64,000 nt of DNA from Serratia surfactantfaciens (GTDB taxonomy: Bacteria > Pseudomonadota > Gammaproteobacteria > Enterobacterales > Enterobacteriaceae). Made by a program: the position numbers and the translations under genes. The notes below the pieces were generated by a model. It saw only the letters and a program-made list of their open reading frames with translations. It was not told where the DNA came from and did not search any database. Below, piece after piece: positions 1 to 9,312 of the stretch (positions are counted from its first letter, which is position 1; every line of letters begins with the position of its first letter). The stretch spans positions 3,162,001 to 3,226,000 of the forward strand of contig NZ_CP016948.1 in the NCBI RefSeq assembly GCF_001642805.2. The letters are read 5' to 3'.

Positions 1-2
1 CC

Positions 3-956
3 AAAGACAGCGTCGGCTGGATGATGGATTTCGAACTGGTGACGGTGCGGCCGGACGTTACGCTCGGCGCGGTGCACCGCTTTTTGCGCATGCGCAAAAC
101 CATTCCCGACGCCACCGATAAACTGTTCGTCACCGACCGCAAAAACACCCTGCTGGGCGAGCTGCCGCTCACTGCGGTGCTGTTGAACGACCCGGAGATC
201 CCGGTGCGCGAGGTGATGGACAGCGATCCCGCCACCTTTCAGCCCGAAGACAAGGCCGATGAAGCGGCCGGCGCGTTCGAACGCTACGACTTGATCAGCG
301 CCCCGGTGGTTGACGCCAAGGGCAAACTGATGGGCCGTTTGACCATCGAAGAGATCGTCGACGCCGTCAACGAAGAGAGCGATACCAATCTGCGCCGCAT
401 GGGCGGTTTGAGCCCGGAAGAAGACGTGTTCGCCCCGGTCAGCAAAGCGGTCAAGACCCGCTGGGCGTGGTTGGCGATCAACCTTTGCACCGCGTTCGTC
501 GCCTCGCGAGTGATCGGCCTGTTCGAACACACCATTTCCCAACTGGTGGCGCTGGCGGCGCTGATGCCGATCGTCGCCGGCATCGGCGGCAACACCGGCA
601 ACCAGACCATCACCATGATCGTGCGCGCGCTGGCGCTGCACCAGATCGAAGTCGGCAACATCTCGCGCCTGATGCTCAGAGAGCTGGGGGTGGCCATCAT
701 CAACGGCGTGGTGTGGGGCGGCATCATGGGCGTGATCACCTGGCTGCTGTATGGCGACGCGGCGATGGGAGGCGTGATGACGCTGGCGATGCTGCTCAAT
801 CTGCTGCTGGCGGCGCTGATGGGCGTGGTGATCCCGATGACCATGCTCAAGATGGGCCGCGATCCGGCGGTCGGCTCGAGCGTGCTCATCACCGCGCTGA
901 CCGATACCGGCGGCTTCTTCATCTTCCTTGGCCTCGCCACCCTGTTCTTGCTGTAA
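3..956 (+). CDS. mgtE: Magnesium transporter MgtE, 3' part (cut by window edge)
   Basis: The reading frame is open from the first full codon at position 3, so the gene begins outside the window; about 317 C-terminal residues are visible. They cover the end of the N-terminal cytosolic region and tandem CBS domains (about residues 5-125 of the visible part), then a membrane domain of about five helices. The stretch GIGGNTGNQT in the second visible helix is the family's ion-pore signature, and a late DTGGF motif is also typical. MgtE homodimers let Mg2+ into the cell and are gated by Mg2+ bound to the cytosolic domains. The CBS pair is intact and nothing looks degraded. A strong terminator follows within 10 bases of the stop, so the gene ends its own transcription unit. 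Confidence 0.93.
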   Translation, partial: KDSVGWMMDFELVTVRPDVTLGAVHRFLRMRKTIPDATDKLFVTDRKNTLLGELPLTAVLLNDPEIPVREVMDSDPATFQPEDKADEAAGAFERYDLISAPVVDAKGKLMGRLTIEEIVDAVNEESDTNLRRMGGLSPEEDVFAPVSKAVKTRWAWLAINLCTAFVASRVIGLFEHTISQLVALAALMPIVAGIGGNTGNQTITMIVRALALHQIEVGNISRLMLRELGVAIINGVVWGGIMGVITWLLYGDAAMGGVMTLAMLLNLLLAALMGVVIPMTMLKMGRDPAVGSSVLITALTDTGGFFIFLGLATLFLL

Positions 957-962
957 TACGCT

Positions 963-988
963 AAAAGCCGGCTCCGCGCCGGCTTTTT
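963..988 (+). terminator. Rho-independent terminator of mgtE
   Basis: A ten-base-pair stem (AAAAGCCGGC pairing with GCCGGCTTTT) with a five-base loop ends in a T-run, seven bases after the mgtE stop codon. Confidence 0.9.
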
Positions 989-1142
989 CGCCATTCTGTC
1001 GCCGAGCTTGCGTTAACGCAGTAAAGTCGGCCTTCCCGGTAGGTTTTCCTCGCGCGCTGTACTACCCTTTGCCAATAAATCGCCTTAATTCATCCATGTG
1101 ATGAATCAATTACTGACAGAGGCCCCACCGGTAGGGATGTCT

Positions 1143-4100
1143 ATGGATATCAGCGCACCGAGCTATTTCGGCACACACAAAGGCACCATGCTGACGCATT
1201 CCCTGCTGGTGGCGCTGGCGACGTTTCTGCTCGCCTTGCTGAGCCTGTCGCTGTCCAGCGAAGCGCATCATTTTACGCCGCTGTGGTTCCCAACCGCCGC
1301 CGCCATCGCGGTGCTGTACCGGCATCCTCCCCGCCATTGGGGCCTGCCGCTGCTGGCCAGCGGTCTGGGCATCGTACTGGCCAGCTTCGCGCTGCTTGGC
1401 ATCAGTATCCTGCCCGTCAAACTGGCCGCCATCAATCTGTTGGAGGCGGCGGTTTGCGCCCAGTTGCTGCGCCGCTCGCTGCCGGCGAGCGATCCGCTGA
1501 GCGATCTGAGCAGTTGGCTGCGCTTCGTGGTGTGCGCAGTGATTTTTACCCCGCTGTTCAGCGCATTGCTGGCCACCGTTGCGGCACCGGCGCCAGATCA
1601 GCCATTTTGGCAGCCTTTCGGCACCTGGTTCATTTCCGAGGCGATCGGCGTACTGTCGCTGGCGCCGCTCGGTCTCAGCTATCACCGCCGCACGCTGGCG
1701 ACGTTAAACCTCTACCCGCTATTGCTGACGCTGATGCTCACGCTGGTCTTCAGCTATCTGGCGTTAATCTACCTGCCGTTCCCGTTTACCTTCGTCATCC
1801 TGCCCCTGCTGTGGGCGGCCATCGCCCTGCCGCGCTTCGAGGCGTTTACCGTCTGCTTTTGCACTATTTTGCTGATCACCGTGATGATTTCTCTGGGGCT
1901 GGCGCATTTTCAGACCGCCAATAGCCGCCTTGGCGATCTCGGTCTCTATCTGCCGATGCTGCTGATCCTGGTGCCGGCGCATGCGATGGCGATGGTGATG
2001 CACACCTTCCGGGTGGAGAAACAGCACATCGTCGAGAGCGAAAGCCGCTTTCGCAGCGCGCTGGAGTATTCCGCCATCGGCATGGCGCTGGTGTCGCCGG
2101 AGGGGAAATGGCTGCAGGTCAATCAGGCGCTGTGCAAACTGCTCGGCTACACGCCCGAACGACTGCATCGCCTGACGTTCCAGGCGATCACCCATCCGGA
2201 CGACCTCAACGCCGATCTGAGCCAGTTGCACGATCTGCTCGACGGCCATATCAGCAGCTATACCATGGAGAAACGTTATATCCGCAGCGACGGTCAGACC
2301 GTTTGGGCGCTGCTGGCGGTATCGCTGGTGCGCGACGCCGAGGGCCAGCCGCTGTACTTCATCTCCCAGGTGGAAGACATCAGCGGCCTCAAACGCAGCG
2401 AGGCGGAGAACAACCGGCTGGTGGAGCGCATTACGCTGGCCAACCAGGTGGGCGGCGTCGGCATCTGGGAATGGGTGATGAACCAGGAAAACTTCACCTG
2501 GGATCAGCGCATGTTCGAACTCTACGATCTCAGCCCTGACCAAGCGCCGACGCTGGCGCTGTGGCGCACCCTGCTGGTGCCGGAGGATCGCGATCGCACC
2601 GACCGTGAACTGGCCGAGATCCTGGCGCAGCCGCGGCCGTTCGTCATGGAATTTCGCATCATCACGCGCAGCGGCAAACTGCGCCATATTCGTGGTCAGG
2701 GCAACGTGATCCTCGACGACCAGGGCCGCCCGCTGCGCCTGATCGGCACCAATATCGACATGACCGAACTCAAGAGCCTCGCCGAGGCGCTGCACGAAGA
2801 GAAAGAGCGGCTGCACATTACCCTCGACGCCATCGGCGAAGGGGTGATCTCCACCGACAGCCACCAGCGCATCACCTTTATGAACCCGGTGGCTGAGCAG
2901 ATGTGCGGCTGGCCGCTCGACCTGGCGATCGGCATGCCCGTCGCTGGCGTGGTGCGCCTGACCAACGGCAAAGAAGGCCCGGAAATCGAAAACCTCACGC
3001 AATATCCGCGCCAGTGGCCGGCGGATTACGCACTGGTGCTGCACAGCCGCGACGGACGTTATTTCGACGTGCAGCAGTCGGCCTCACCGCTCAAAACCCT
3101 CGACGGCGAAACCATGGGCGCGGTCATGGTGCTGCAGGACGTCACCGCTTCGCGCGAACTGATGAAAAAGCTCAGCTACAGCGCCTCGCACGACGCGCTG
3201 ACCGGCCTGCCGAACCGCACCCGCTTCGAGAAACAGCTGAAGGCAGCGATCGTCGCCGGCGGGGAACCGTCGTCGTCGCATTCGCTGGTGTTCCTCGATC
3301 TGGATCGGTTCAAGGCGGTGAACGACACCGCCGGCCACGCGGCGGGCGATGCCTTGCTGCGGGATATCGCCCAGCTGATGCGGCACCAACTGCGCGGCAG
3401 CGACTGCCTGGCGCGTTTGGGCGGCGACGAGTTTGGTCTGATCTTGTTCGACTGCCGGCTGGAGCAGGCCAAATCGCTGATGCAGCAGGTGGTCAACCAA
3501 ATCAGCCAGCACCCGTTCTATTGGGAAGGGAAGATTTATCGCGTCGGCGCCAGCGCTGGCATCACCCGCATCGACGGCGACGCCAAAAGCAGCGAACTGT
3601 TGGCGCAGGCCGATATCGCCTGCTATACCGCCAAACACCACGGGCGCGGCCAGGTTTATCTGTACGAAACGCGACAAAAACAGCTGCTGGAGCGGCAACA
3701 TGAGTTGCTGAACCCGCAGGAGGTGCAGGCGATCGTCAGCGAGGGGCAGTTGCGGCTGTTGACCCGCGCGGTCGCACCGCCGGCGACGCCGCTGTCGGCC
3801 GCGTTCCACCAGGTGAAGCTGCAGGTGATGGCGCCGGACGATCGGCCGTTGCCGCACGAGGCGTTCATCGCCGCCGCGCAGCTGTATGGCCTGATGCCGG
3901 ACATCGACCGCTGGACGGTCGCACAGCTGCTGGTGAAGCACGCTGACGACATCAAACGCAAAGGGCTGTCGCTCGCGCTGCCGCTGGCCACCGACAGCCT
4001 GCTGAGCGCCGACTTCCAGCACTACCTGACGGAAACGGTGCGCGCTTCGTCGCTGCCGCCGCAGGCGCTGCTGTTTAGCGTCGATGAGGCCGTGGTGCTG

Positions 4101-4469
4101 GAACACGCCGCGCAGTGCCGGGCGTTTCTCCGTGGCCTGCAGCAGCTGGGCTGCCGGCTGATCGTCAACGGTTTCGGGCATAACATCAATGCCTTCGATG
4201 AGCTGAGCGATCAGAAGATCGACATCATTCGCATCGATGAACGCTTTATCACCAACGTGCACTGCAACCAGATGGATGAGCTGATGGTGTCGATGCTCAA
4301 CGGCGCGGCGCATCGGATCAAGGCGCAAACGCTCGCCGGGCCGGCGCATCAGCCGGTAACGCTGCAGGCGCTGCGTGACGTCGGCGTCGATCTGGCTGAC
4401 GGCGACCTGGTGGCGCTGGAGCAGCCGCTGACGGTGTTGCTCAGCGACGGCTACTTCGGCATCCGCTAA
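1143..4469 (+). CDS. dgcE: Diguanylate cyclase DgcE (MASE1-PAS-GGDEF with degenerate EAL)
   Basis: This makes cyclic di-GMP from GTP at the inner membrane; the E. coli counterpart (YegE) feeds the curli and biofilm switch. Order of parts: an N-terminal MASE1 sensor of about eight membrane helices (residues 1-300), three PAS/PAC regions (about 300-670), an intact GGDEF domain (LARLGGDEFG, about residue 765) and a C-terminal EAL-derived domain lacking the EAL signature, so phosphodiesterase activity is not expected. Sequence similarity to E. coli DgcE runs through the whole length. I chose the ATG at 1143 because AGGGA lies five bases upstream and the resulting 1108 residues match the 1105 of E. 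coli; in-frame starts at 1098 (GTG), 1101 and 1137 lack a comparable ribosome site. In E. coli the gene is also close to alkA and yegD, as here. Confidence 0.9.
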   Translation: MDISAPSYFGTHKGTMLTHSLLVALATFLLALLSLSLSSEAHHFTPLWFPTAAAIAVLYRHPPRHWGLPLLASGLGIVLASFALLGISILPVKLAAINLLEAAVCAQLLRRSLPASDPLSDLSSWLRFVVCAVIFTPLFSALLATVAAPAPDQPFWQPFGTWFISEAIGVLSLAPLGLSYHRRTLATLNLYPLLLTLMLTLVFSYLALIYLPFPFTFVILPLLWAAIALPRFEAFTVCFCTILLITVMISLGLAHFQTANSRLGDLGLYLPMLLILVPAHAMAMVMHTFRVEKQHIVESESRFRSALEYSAIGMALVSPEGKWLQVNQALCKLLGYTPERLHRLTFQAITHPDDLNADLSQLHDLLDGHISSYTMEKRYIRSDGQTVWALLAVSLVRDAEGQPLYFISQVEDISGLKRSEAENNRLVERITLANQVGGVGIWEWVMNQENFTWDQRMFELYDLSPDQAPTLALWRTLLVPEDRDRTDRELAEILAQPRPFVMEFRIITRSGKLRHIRGQGNVILDDQGRPLRLIGTNIDMTELKSLAEALHEEKERLHITLDAIGEGVISTDSHQRITFMNPVAEQMCGWPLDLAIGMPVAGVVRLTNGKEGPEIENLTQYPRQWPADYALVLHSRDGRYFDVQQSASPLKTLDGETMGAVMVLQDVTASRELMKKLSYSASHDALTGLPNRTRFEKQLKAAIVAGGEPSSSHSLVFLDLDRFKAVNDTAGHAAGDALLRDIAQLMRHQLRGSDCLARLGGDEFGLILFDCRLEQAKSLMQQVVNQISQHPFYWEGKIYRVGASAGITRIDGDAKSSELLAQADIACYTAKHHGRGQVYLYETRQKQLLERQHELLNPQEVQAIVSEGQLRLLTRAVAPPATPLSAAFHQVKLQVMAPDDRPLPHEAFIAAAQLYGLMPDIDRWTVAQLLVKHADDIKRKGLSLALPLATDSLLSADFQHYLTETVRASSLPPQALLFSVDEAVVLEHAAQCRAFLRGLQQLGCRLIVNGFGHNINAFDELSDQKIDIIRIDERFITNVHCNQMDELMVSMLNGAAHRIKAQTLAGPAHQPVTLQALRDVGVDLADGDLVALEQPLTVLLSDGYFGIR

Positions 4470-4642
4470 CCCGTTCCCCTCTTCCACCGCCGTCTCGCGC
4501 TTCACATTCTGTTAACCGATACGAGATTAGTGATATAAATAACACCTTAAGCTTAAACGATTAAGTAAGATGAAACGCCCATGCGGACATCGGCGTATTC
4601 GTTGATTTACCTCGACATGTGATGGCTCAGAGACAAGGGACT

Positions 4643-4996
4643 ATGGAAAAGAAATGGTTTTCCGCCAGGGAACTGATGGGTAAGGCGGGGTTGCCCTCAA
4701 CCCCGCAAGGGGTCAATCTGATGGCCCGGCGCGAAGGCTGGGTCAGTCGCCGCCGCAGCGGCGTACAGGGCAAAGCGCTGGAATACCATATCGACAGCCT
4801 GCCGTTCAGCGCGCGCAGCCTGTCGGCCTTGCGCGAAGCCGACCATCCGGACTACGACGTCAAACGCCAGGATCCGGTGCGGGTCTGGATCGAGTATTAC
4901 TACCACCTGACGCCGGCCGAGCGGGAAAAGCTGCTGGCGTTCCTGATGCGTGAAGGCATGAGCCGCCTGCTGCAACTGATCGACGCCCCTCGCTAG
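4643..4996 (+). CDS. Mu-type HTH DNA-binding protein, small
   Basis: A 117-residue soluble protein whose first 65 residues resemble the winged-helix DNA-binding domain at the N-terminus of phage Mu transposase and Mu repressor (WFSARELMG, then GLPSTPQGVN and the RR-rich wing). The remainder is a short region with no family I recognise, ending in a Leu/Arg-rich helix. The ATG at 4643 follows AAGGGA by two bases and is preferred to the GTG at 4619 and ATG at 4622. It probably acts as a transcriptional regulator; its target is unknown. It sits between dgcE and the alkA-type gene, where E. coli has no such gene, so it may be a domesticated phage regulator. No other Mu genes are nearby. Confidence 0.75.
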   Translation: MEKKWFSARELMGKAGLPSTPQGVNLMARREGWVSRRRSGVQGKALEYHIDSLPFSARSLSALREADHPDYDVKRQDPVRVWIEYYYHLTPAEREKLLAFLMREGMSRLLQLIDAPR

Positions 4997-5004
4997 CCCC
5001 GCCT

Positions 5005-6465
5005 TCAGCGCTCCCCTTCCGGCGCCCATGCGTCGTTGTGCCACAGATGCAGCGTGGCGTAAGAACGCCACGGGCGCCAGCGTTCGGCGTAACGTTCAAT
5101 CTGGCGCGGCGTCATGCCGGGGAAACGCTGTTTGATCAGGTAGTCACCGGCCAGGAACACGTCAGGCCACGACCAGGCGCGCATCGCGATATAGCTGGCG
5201 GTCCAGCCGCCGATGCCCGGCAACGCGGTCAACGCCTTGATGCCCTGTTCAATATCCAGCACGTTATCGAGCTGCAACCGCCCTTCGCCCAACGCCCGAG
5301 CGATCTCGATCAGCGCCGCCGCACGCTTTAACTGTACGCCGAGCGGACGCAGCGCTTCGGGCTGCAGCTGCGCCACCCGTTCGGCGGAAGGGAAGACATG
5401 GGTGATGCCCTCATGCGGCGTGTCCAGGGCTTCTCCCCAACGCTCGGCCATTCGTCCGGCGAAGGTCGCCGCCATTTTCACGCTGACCAATTGTCCCAGC
5501 ACCGCACGCACCGCCTGCTCGAAACTGTTCACGCAGCCCGGCAGACGCAGCCCCGGCGCATCGGCCGCCAGCGAGCCCAGCGCCTCATTGATGCGGTCCG
5601 GCGCGGCGTCCAGGTCGAACAGCAAGCGCACGCGGCGCAGCACCTCCGTCGTCACCAAACTGAGCGCCGGCGCGATCTCGACCCTGACCCGGTTGCGTTC
5701 TTCTTCCGGCTGCACGCTGACCCAACCGCGGTGTTCCGTGCCGCCCTGGCTGACGGCGATCGAGCGCAGATAGCGGCGCCCTGCTACTCGTTCCACGCCC
5801 TGCACGGCGCGCGCCTGCAAGAAGTTCAGCATGCGATCCCAATCATAGGGCGGCCGATAACCCAGGTGAAACACCAGCCCGCTGGCGGCGGCCCGTTCAC
5901 CGCGCGCGCCGCCGCTGCGCAGCGCCGACGGAATCAGGCGATAGCGCGCCTTGAACAGCTCATTGAAACGCCGCAGGCTGCCGAAACCGGCGGCGAACGC
6001 CACTTCGCTGAGCGGCAGGTCGGTATCCGCCAACAGGCGTTTGGCCTGCAGCAGCCGGTGCGACTGGGCGTAATCGATCGGCGAAGCGCCAAACTGTTCG
6101 GCGAAGATGCGCCGCAGGTGGCGATCGGAAATACCCAGCCGCGCCGCCAGCGCTTCGCAACTGTGCTCGGACAAATAGCCCTGCTCGATGAGCTGTACCG
6201 CCACCTGCGCATAACGGTTGCCCAGATCGATCAGCGCCAGGCCGGGCGCCAGCTCTGGCCGGCATTTAAGGCAGGGGCGAAACCCCGCCAGCTCGGCCGC
6301 GGCCGCGCTCGGATAAAAGGTGCAGTTTTCCCTCTTCGGTGTGCGGGCGCTGCACACCGGGCGGCAATAAATGCCGGTGGAGGAAACGCCGACAAAAAAG
6401 CGGCCGTCGAATTTTCGGTCACGCGCGCGCAGCGCGTCGTACAACGCTTGCTGTTGAGTATTCAT
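5005..6465 (-). CDS. alkA: DNA-3-methyladenine glycosylase 2 fused to Ada-type sensor and AraC HTH
   Basis: A base-excision repair enzyme with extra sensor and regulator parts, 486 residues from the ATG at 6465. Residues 1-80 form an Ada-type zinc and methyl-phosphotriester domain (YCRPVC then CLKCRPEL supply four cysteines). Residues 85-180 are an AraC-type double HTH. The rest is an AlkA glycosylase: an N-terminal AlkA domain and a helix-hairpin-helix/GPD motif (LPGIGGWTASYIAMR) followed by FLAGDYLIKQ, whose Asp matches the catalytic Asp238 of E. coli AlkA. E. coli AlkA is only 282 residues and has no Ada part, so this protein may both sense methylation and remove methylated bases. In-frame upstream starts at 6498 and beyond exist; none has a convincing ribosome site. 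It is convergent with the small Mu-type HTH gene, nine bases away. Confidence 0.9.
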   Translation of the reverse strand: MNTQQQALYDALRARDRKFDGRFFVGVSSTGIYCRPVCSARTPKRENCTFYPSAAAAELAGFRPCLKCRPELAPGLALIDLGNRYAQVAVQLIEQGYLSEHSCEALAARLGISDRHLRRIFAEQFGASPIDYAQSHRLLQAKRLLADTDLPLSEVAFAAGFGSLRRFNELFKARYRLIPSALRSGGARGERAAASGLVFHLGYRPPYDWDRMLNFLQARAVQGVERVAGRRYLRSIAVSQGGTEHRGWVSVQPEEERNRVRVEIAPALSLVTTEVLRRVRLLFDLDAAPDRINEALGSLAADAPGLRLPGCVNSFEQAVRAVLGQLVSVKMAATFAGRMAERWGEALDTPHEGITHVFPSAERVAQLQPEALRPLGVQLKRAAALIEIARALGEGRLQLDNVLDIEQGIKALTALPGIGGWTASYIAMRAWSWPDVFLAGDYLIKQRFPGMTPRQIERYAERWRPWRSYATLHLWHNDAWAPEGER

Positions 6466-6659
6466 GGCAACGCTCGGGTTCGGTTTTTTCTGCATTATGG
6501 GACTCGGCTGACGCGCTGACGTGCGGAATTCGGACATTAAGTTAAGCATGCCGCCGCCGCGCCCGCTAAATTTTTCGACACTCGCGCATCGGCGCATTGC
6601 CCGCCGGCCCCGTCTCGGGTAAAGTCGCCCCCCTTCATTGGCATGGGGACTAAAAAGAG

Positions 6660-8012
6660 ATGTTTATTGGATTCGATTACGGGACGGCCAACTGTTCCGT
6701 TGCAGTGATGCGCGACCACGGCCCCGAGCTGCTGACGCTGGAGAACAACGCGCCGTATCTGCCTTCGATGCTGTGCGCACCGACCCGCGAAGCGGTGAGC
6801 GAATGCCTGCACCGCCATTGGCAGGTGCCGACCGGCAGCGAAGAAAACCAGCAGCTGCTGCGCCGCGCCATCAGTTACAACCGCGAAGAAGACATTCCGG
6901 TCGGCAGCGACAGCGTGCTGTTCGGCCTGCAGGCGCTGGCGCACTACATGGAAGATCCGGAAGAGGTGTACTTCGTGCGCTCGCCGAAGTCCTTCCTCGG
7001 CGCCAACGGCCTGAAGCCGCAGCAGATCGCACTGTTCGAAGATCTGGTGTGCGCCATGATGTTCCACATCAAACGCCAGGCGGAAAACGTGCTGCAAACC
7101 GGCATCGATCAGGCGGTGATCGGCCGGCCGATCAACTTCCAGGGCATCGGCGGCGAAGAGGCCAACCGGCAGGCGCAGGGCATTTTGCAGCGCGCCGCCG
7201 AACGCGCCGGTTTCAAGGAGATTGAATTCCAGTTCGAGCCGGTGGCGGCGGGATTGGACTTCGAAGCGACGCTGAGCGAAGAGCAAACCGTGCTGGTGGT
7301 GGACATCGGCGGCGGCACCACCGACTGCTCGGTGCTGCTGATGGGGCCACAGTGGCGCGACCGCGCCGATCGCCAACAAAGCCTGCTGGGCCACAGCGGC
7401 TGCCGGGTCGGCGGTAACGATCTGGACATCATGCTGGCCTTCAAACAGCTGATGCCGCTGTTTGGCCTCGGCGGCGAAACCGGGAAAGGCATCGCCTTGC
7501 CGGCGCTGCCTTACTGGAACGCGGTGGCGACCAACGACGTGCCGGCGCAAAACGACTTCTACAGCGCCGCCAACGGCCGTGTGCTGCGCGATCTGATCCT
7601 CGACGCGGCGGAGCCGGAAAAGGTCAAACGCCTGCTGAAAGTGTACCAGCAGCGCCTGAGCTACCGACTGGTGCGTGCGGCCGAAGAGAGTAAGATAGCG
7701 TTGTCCGGCCAAACGGCCATCAGCGCGCCGCTCGGCTTCGTGCAGGCCGATCTGGCGGAAAGCATCAGCCAGGATCAGCTCGCCGACGCCATCTCGCAGC
7801 CGTTGATGCGCATTCAAGAGCAGGTCAGCGCCGCGTTGGCCAGCAGCCAGACCGCGCCGCAGGTGATCTACCTGACCGGCGGCAGCGCGCGTTCGCCGCT
7901 ACTGCGCGCCGCGCTGCAACAGCAGCTGCCGGGCATTCCGATCGTCGGCGGCAACGACTTCGGCTCGGTCACCGCCGGGCTGGCACGCTGGGCGCAAACG
8001 CTGTTCCGTTGA
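6660..8012 (+). CDS. yegD: Hsp70-like chaperone YegD
   Basis: A 450-residue member of the Hsp70/actin ATPase superfamily that consists of the nucleotide-binding part and lacks the usual substrate-binding domain and C-terminal lid. Seen motifs: the phosphate-1 loop near the N-terminus (IGFDYGTANCSVA), the phosphate-2 loop VVDIGGGTTDCSVLL at about residue 215, and the adenosine motif YLTGGSARSPLLR near residue 400. Size and motifs match E. coli YegD, whose cellular role is poorly defined. It is transcribed away from the alkA-type gene, with about 195 bases between their starts, which must hold both promoters. A GC-rich hairpin follows the stop. Confidence 0.9.
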   Translation: MFIGFDYGTANCSVAVMRDHGPELLTLENNAPYLPSMLCAPTREAVSECLHRHWQVPTGSEENQQLLRRAISYNREEDIPVGSDSVLFGLQALAHYMEDPEEVYFVRSPKSFLGANGLKPQQIALFEDLVCAMMFHIKRQAENVLQTGIDQAVIGRPINFQGIGGEEANRQAQGILQRAAERAGFKEIEFQFEPVAAGLDFEATLSEEQTVLVVDIGGGTTDCSVLLMGPQWRDRADRQQSLLGHSGCRVGGNDLDIMLAFKQLMPLFGLGGETGKGIALPALPYWNAVATNDVPAQNDFYSAANGRVLRDLILDAAEPEKVKRLLKVYQQRLSYRLVRAAEESKIALSGQTAISAPLGFVQADLAESISQDQLADAISQPLMRIQEQVSAALASSQTAPQVIYLTGGSARSPLLRAALQQQLPGIPIVGGNDFGSVTAGLARWAQTLFR

Positions 8013-8019
8013 CAGCCCA

Positions 8020-8041
8020 AGGGCGCGGCTCGCCGCGCCCT
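8020..8041 (+). terminator. GC-rich hairpin after yegD
   Basis: A ten-base-pair stem (AGGGCGCGGC with GCCGCGCCCT) and two-base loop begin eight bases after the yegD stop. There is no real T-run after it, so termination may be partial and the acetyltransferase gene may receive some read-through. Confidence 0.5.
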
Positions 8042-8063
8042 CGTTCATTGGAGGCTATGCATC

Positions 8064-8630
8064 ATGTCACCCCTTCTTACCCTCGACAGCGCCAGACTGC
8101 GGCTGCGCCCCTGGCGCGACGACGACCTGCCGGCCTTCGCCGCGCTGAATGCCGATCAGCAGGTGATGCGCTATTTCCCGGCGACGATGACGGCCGAGGA
8201 AAGCCGCGCGCAGGCCGAGCGCATCCGCGCCGCCATGCAACAACAGGGCTGGGGGCTATGGGCGGTGGAAGTGAAAGGCGGCGCATCCTTTATCGGGTTT
8301 GTCGGCCTGGCGGTGCCGGGCGACGATCTGCCTTGCTCCCCCTGCGTGGAGATCGGCTGGCGGTTGGCGGCGGCCCACTGGGGCAACGGCTACGCCGCTG
8401 AAGCGGCGCGCGCCGCGCTGGAGTGCGCCTTCGGCACGCTGCACCTGCCGGAAGTGGTATCCTTCACCGCCGAAGATAACCAGCCGTCGCGCCGGGTGAT
8501 GACGCGCATCGGCATGCAGTTCGACGGCGAAACCTTCCTGCACCCGCGCCTGCCGGCGGGCCATCCGCTACAGAAGCATGTTTTATACCGGCTAAGCCGG
8601 CAAACATGGCGCGCACGCCACGGCGATTAA
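8064..8630 (+). CDS. GNAT N-acetyltransferase, RimJ/RimL-like
   Basis: A 188-residue acetyl-CoA-dependent N-acetyltransferase of the RimJ/RimL branch (Acetyltransf_3 type). It opens with the typical ARLRLRPWRDDDL segment and has the core strand EIGWRLAAAHWGNGYAAEAA, which contains the Q/R-x-x-G-x-G/A-like acetyl-CoA loop, at about residues 95-115. The acceptor cannot be told from the sequence; family members modify ribosomal proteins, amino-acid derivatives or small molecules. The ATG at 8064 is preferred to that at 8057 because GGAGG lies nine bases upstream. The last four bases overlap the end of the convergent flavoprotein gene. Confidence 0.85.
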   Translation: MSPLLTLDSARLRLRPWRDDDLPAFAALNADQQVMRYFPATMTAEESRAQAERIRAAMQQQGWGLWAVEVKGGASFIGFVGLAVPGDDLPCSPCVEIGWRLAAAHWGNGYAAEAARAALECAFGTLHLPEVVSFTAEDNQPSRRVMTRIGMQFDGETFLHPRLPAGHPLQKHVLYRLSRQTWRARHGD

Positions 8631-9244
8631 TACAGCGTATCCTTCAGCCGCTGCGGCAACGCACTGTCATACTCCTCGCCGTCGAAGCGCGTTTGGCTGA
8701 CCGCGGCCAAAATATGGCCGGGGCTGGGCAACGCCGAACGTTCGAGGCGGCTGCCCTCTTCCCATAATCCTGAACGCAGGATCGCCCGACTGCACTGGAA
8801 AAATACCGCTTCGACACGAATACGCAGCACCGAACGCGGCAGCTGGTTGCGGTAGGCAAAGCGCTGCAGCACCGCCGGCGCGACCACAATCTCCGCCCGC
8901 CCGTTAATCCGCAGCGTTTCGCCGATGCCGGGGATCAGCAGCAGCAGCGCCACCCGATTGTCGTGCAGGATATTGCGCAGGCTATCGATGCGGTTATTGC
9001 CGCGCCGGTCAGGCAGCAGCAGGGTTTTCTCGTCTTCGATATGAATAAAACCGGCCGGATCGCCGCGCGGGGAGACATCCATGCCGTCCGGCCCAACCGT
9101 CGAGAGGGCGGCAAACGGCGCCGCCTCGATAAATGGACGGTACGCCGGGTGGATATAGCTGACTTCTTTAAAAACCGAGGGCGCGCCGGGTTTGCCGTAC
9201 AGCTGTTCCAGCGTCGCGAGGTCGTTGATGGTATCACCAGTCAT
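8627..9244 (-). CDS. Pyridoxamine 5'-phosphate oxidase-like FMN-binding protein
   Basis: A 205-residue split-barrel flavin-binding protein of the PPOX family, resembling the MSMEG_1061-type branch. Typical segments are AAPFAALSTVGPDGMDVSPRGD (about residues 47-68), LLPDRRGNNRIDSLRNI (about 84-100) and ETLRINGRAEI (about 118-128). Members bind FMN or F420 and act on small redox substrates; the substrate here is unknown. The ATG at 9244 follows AGGAAA, which supports it over a start further upstream. It lies 68 bases downstream of the aldo/keto reductase gene on the same strand and may be co-transcribed with it. Confidence 0.85.
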   Translation of the reverse strand: MTGDTINDLATLEQLYGKPGAPSVFKEVSYIHPAYRPFIEAAPFAALSTVGPDGMDVSPRGDPAGFIHIEDEKTLLLPDRRGNNRIDSLRNILHDNRVALLLLIPGIGETLRINGRAEIVVAPAVLQRFAYRNQLPRSVLRIRVEAVFFQCSRAILRSGLWEEGSRLERSALPSPGHILAAVSQTRFDGEEYDSALPQRLKDTLY

Positions 9245-9312
9245 TGCGGTTTCCTGAATGGGCCATGTTGACCCATTCAGCATAGAGCAAAATCGCCGCC
9301 GGGTAATGCGCC

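Noticed and set aside
4619..4996. Mu-like prophage
   Set aside because: Only one small gene with a Mu-type HTH is present; there is no transposase, head or tail gene.
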